A DNA stretch of 64,000 nucleotides from Aliivibrio wodanis (GTDB lineage: Bacteria; Pseudomonadota; Gammaproteobacteria; Enterobacterales; Vibrionaceae). Below are positions 61,781-64,000 of this stretch, piece by piece (positions within the stretch are counted from its first letter, which is position 1; the number at the start of each line of letters is the position of its first letter). Below the pieces are notes generated by a model. The model did not search any database, was not told the origin of the DNA, and saw only the letters and a program-made list of their open reading frames with translations. The DNA is taken from the NCBI GenBank assembly GCA_000953695.1, contig LN554846.1, positions 186,001 to 250,000 on the forward strand, given 5' to 3'. A program made the position numbers and the translations under genes.

Positions 61781-63009
61781 GTCAAGTAAGTAAGCAACGT
61801 ATTCTATTGATGTCTCATGGCCATCCTGACCTTAATAAAGGTGGGGCTGAAATGGCGGCTTATAGCATGTTTAAAGAGCTAGAAAGCCGTGGTGAAGATG
61901 TGTTTTTTCTTGCTCGAACAGGATTAGATCCTCATGGTGGGGCCGCATTTTCAAGTAGAAATAGCCCAAGAGAAATGTTGTTTCACACCACAAATGATGA
62001 CTGGTTTTTATTTTCAAATTTAAAAACACGCCATTTATGGCAAGAATTCAGAGATATGCTGTTACTGCTAAAGCCTGATGTAATTCATCTGCATCATTAT
62101 TTTTTATTAGGTATCGAAGTTCTACAAGAGATACGTAATACCTTACCTAAGTGTAAGATAATAGTAACTTTACATGAATATTTAGCGATATGTCATAACA
62201 AAGGACAGATGGTAAAAACCTCAGGAAAGTTATGCTATAAAGCGAGCTCTCGTGATTGTTCTGGCTGTTTTCCTGAAAAAGGACCTGGCGAATTTTTCCT
62301 TCGTGAACAGTACATTAAGCGTATGTTTGACGTGGTTGATCACTTTATTTCCCCATCACATTTTTTAAAGCAACGTTATGCTGATTGGGGTGTTGAAGAG
62401 TCTCGTATTTCTGTTATTGAAAACGGACAAGCACCTCGACAAGAGTTACCTGAAACAAAGCAAAGTGAACTAACGCGTTTTGCCTTTTTTGGTCAAGTGA
62501 ACCCATTTAAAGGCATCGATATTCTTATTGAGGCTTATTTGATGCTACCTCGCTCGGTAAGACGTAATGTGTGCGTAGATATTCATGGTGCTAATTTTGA
62601 GCATCAAGAAGGTGAGTACCAGCAGCATGTTAAAAACCTTTTAGAAATGGCAGGCAGTCAAGTTCGCTTTGTTGGCGGATACGAACCTCATGAAATGCCT
62701 GGGTTATTAAATAAAACAGATTGGGTTATTGTACCGTCAAAGTGGTGGGAGAACTCTCCTATCGTGATTCAAGAAGCGTTAAATTATCAAGTTCCTCTGA
62801 TTGTCAGTGATATTGGTGGCATGAAAGAAAAGGTTGAAGATGGTGTTACTGGTATTCATTTCAGAGCAGGTAAATCAGTTGAGCTTTCAGAGGTGATGGT
62901 TTCTGTTATTAAAGATAAATCGATTCGCGATAAAATGAGTAAAGCGATCACACCACCGTTATCAATTACGGAATGTGTTGACCTGCATTTACCATATTAT
63001 GGGTGCTAA
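61777..63009 (+). CDS. GT4-family glycosyltransferase
   Basis: A protein of 410 residues from ATG 61777. GT-B fold with N-terminal ILLMSHGHPDLNKGGAEMAAY, DVIHLHHYFLLGIEVLQ and IIVTLHEYLAICHNKGQMV; a CYKASSRDCSGCFP cysteine cluster of the kind seen in some GT4 enzymes; and the C-terminal FAFFGQVNPFKGIDILIEA and SPIVIQEALNYQVPL motif with the second Glu of the E(x7)E shifted. It is coupled to the previous gene. Sugar unknown. Confidence 0.88.
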   Translation: MSQVSKQRILLMSHGHPDLNKGGAEMAAYSMFKELESRGEDVFFLARTGLDPHGGAAFSSRNSPREMLFHTTNDDWFLFSNLKTRHLWQEFRDMLLLLKPDVIHLHHYFLLGIEVLQEIRNTLPKCKIIVTLHEYLAICHNKGQMVKTSGKLCYKASSRDCSGCFPEKGPGEFFLREQYIKRMFDVVDHFISPSHFLKQRYADWGVEESRISVIENGQAPRQELPETKQSELTRFAFFGQVNPFKGIDILIEAYLMLPRSVRRNVCVDIHGANFEHQEGEYQQHVKNLLEMAGSQVRFVGGYEPHEMPGLLNKTDWVIVPSKWWENSPIVIQEALNYQVPLIVSDIGGMKEKVEDGVTGIHFRAGKSVELSEVMVSVIKDKSIRDKMSKAITPPLSITECVDLHLPYYGC

Positions 63010-63012
63010 GTG

Positions 63013-64000
63013 ATGGGGACTAATATCGTTAAGCGACCTCAAGCTTTAGGTATCATCGATAGAGTCAGTGATAAGACGTTATCGGGCTGGCTCATGCCTT
63101 ATGATTTAACGCCAATAATTAAGAAGAATATCCGTGTTTTTATTCGAGGGAAAGAAAATAAAGTTAAACTTACTTGCCATGAAAGAGTTGATTTAAATAA
63201 ATTTAAAGATGACAACCAGTTTGGTTGTATGCTGAAGTTTGATACTGAGATCACACTAGATGATCTTCAGCATATGAGTGTATTTTATTATTTTGCTCAG
63301 CAATTTATTGAAATAACACTGCATGTGTCTTTATTTGAAGCCAAAGTGGATAAAGTCAGTAAAATACAAAATCGTCTTTCTTTGGAGTTTGAATTTTATC
63401 GTGCGGATATACCTCGTAGCGAAGAAATTATTGCTGAGATTAATGATGAATTGTTTAGAAGTGATCCTATCCCTGTAGGAACTCTGTCTGAGGATAAGGT
63501 TGCGGTTGTTGGCCATCAAAACTATTTATTCTTAAGTGGTGGTTCAAATAATGTGGATGAGATGTACAGTACAGAGGCATCATCTCAAGTGGTTGAGCAA
63601 TGGCATAAGGTTATTGATTCTCGACGCCAAGCATTAGAGTTGCTAGGGGTTAATTACCTACAACTCCTCATTCCAGAAAAGCAAACCCTATTACCTCAAT
63701 ATTATACTCGTGATATCAAGGTTCCTTCTGATTTATACAATAAGGTATCGTCGCATCCTGTAGTCGTTGATACACTTAACGAATTAAAAGGCTATGCGGA
63801 TAAATCGTTTTATAAAGTAGATTCGCATATTAATACTCAAGGGGCATGGTGTGTGTTTAATGCGTGTTTAAAAGCATTAAATTTAGAGCCTCTTGAGAAT
63901 GTGAAGTTACACAAAGCAAATCCTATCGCGGGTGATTTAGCGAATAAATTATATCCTGGGGTAAGCGCATTGCTAGATAATGTGAGCCAGATACCAAGTA
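63013..64000 (+). CDS. AlgX/AlgJ-like SGNH protein with N-terminal beta module (partial)
   Basis: The frame is open from ATG 63013 (or GTG 63010) to the window edge, at least 329 residues. Residues 10-100 hold the beta module again (DKTLSGWLMPYDL, then ERVDLNKF and FGCMLKF). The second part has VVGHQNYLFLSGGSNNVDEM, a LLGVNYLQLLIPEKQTLLPQ strand and YKVDSHINTQGAW, where the D.H pair matches the catalytic D-x-H of AlgJ/AlgX alginate acetyltransferases. O-acetylation of a glycan is inferred; the C-terminal end is not seen. Confidence 0.7.
   Translation, partial: MGTNIVKRPQALGIIDRVSDKTLSGWLMPYDLTPIIKKNIRVFIRGKENKVKLTCHERVDLNKFKDDNQFGCMLKFDTEITLDDLQHMSVFYYFAQQFIEITLHVSLFEAKVDKVSKIQNRLSLEFEFYRADIPRSEEIIAEINDELFRSDPIPVGTLSEDKVAVVGHQNYLFLSGGSNNVDEMYSTEASSQVVEQWHKVIDSRRQALELLGVNYLQLLIPEKQTLLPQYYTRDIKVPSDLYNKVSSHPVVVDTLNELKGYADKSFYKVDSHINTQGAWCVFNACLKALNLEPLENVKLHKANPIAGDLANKLYPGVSALLDNVSQIPS

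Overview
This looks like a chromosomal surface-polysaccharide region of a member of the Vibrionaceae, most likely the genus Aliivibrio. That is inferred from low GC, a yjbEFGH/wzi/wza-like entry block of the Vibrio wbf type, the protein sequences, and heptamer repeats between glycan genes. I could not run a search, so the species is open. No rRNA, tRNA or CRISPR array was seen.

Layout. (1) 1-2368, minus strand: yjbHGFE (gfc-like) genes for exopolysaccharide export, with YjbH cut by the window edge. (2) 2532-15517, plus strand: a compact Wzx/Wzy-type locus with Wzi, a giant six-SLBB export protein, Wzz, a pyruvyltransferase, Wzx, Wzy and four glycosyltransferases of families GT4, GT8 and GT2. 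(3) 15652-28692: a secreted protein of 587 residues, minus strand, divergent from an 11-gene type II secretion-like operon (G-E-F-H-I-J-K-L-M-C-D order, no prepilin peptidase), then a convergent DsbA-like lipoprotein gene whose 5' flank is cut by an IS30-family element. The most economical reading is a dedicated secretion system for an abundant, possibly S-layer-like, cell-surface protein. (4) 29748-64000, plus strand: a second, ABC-transporter-dependent glycan locus. It opens with a promoter candidate and an ops (RfaH recruitment) element, then a lipoprotein, a KpsD/Wza-like protein, KpsM, KpsT, KpsE, rmlACDB with two GT2 enzymes, and a long run of very large multidomain glycosyltransferases, sulfotransferases, an aminotransferase, SGNH-type proteins and a methyltransferase-sulfotransferase-TPR fusion. 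The product is predicted to be a rhamnose-containing, probably sulfated polysaccharide.

The second locus is scarred by mobile DNA. It carries an IS66-family element (8-bp target duplication) sitting in a decayed sugar nucleotidyltransferase gene, a RAYT (Y1 transposase) element with a decayed second copy and a third partial flank, short tandem repeats at both RAYT boundaries, a HEPN/MNT toxin-antitoxin pair and an orphan 3' gene fragment. Heptamer repeats of the family CTTTNAC (or its complement) lie at many gene seams, and similar DNA appears as extra in-frame sequence inside rmlB and probably rmlD.

Two protein modules recur across unrelated enzymes in the second locus: a beta-rich segment with a GW...R.DL/V...F signature, and a helical hairpin ending in RPxGPxIxxKLxxY. 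Both look like undescribed shared adaptors of this assembly line.
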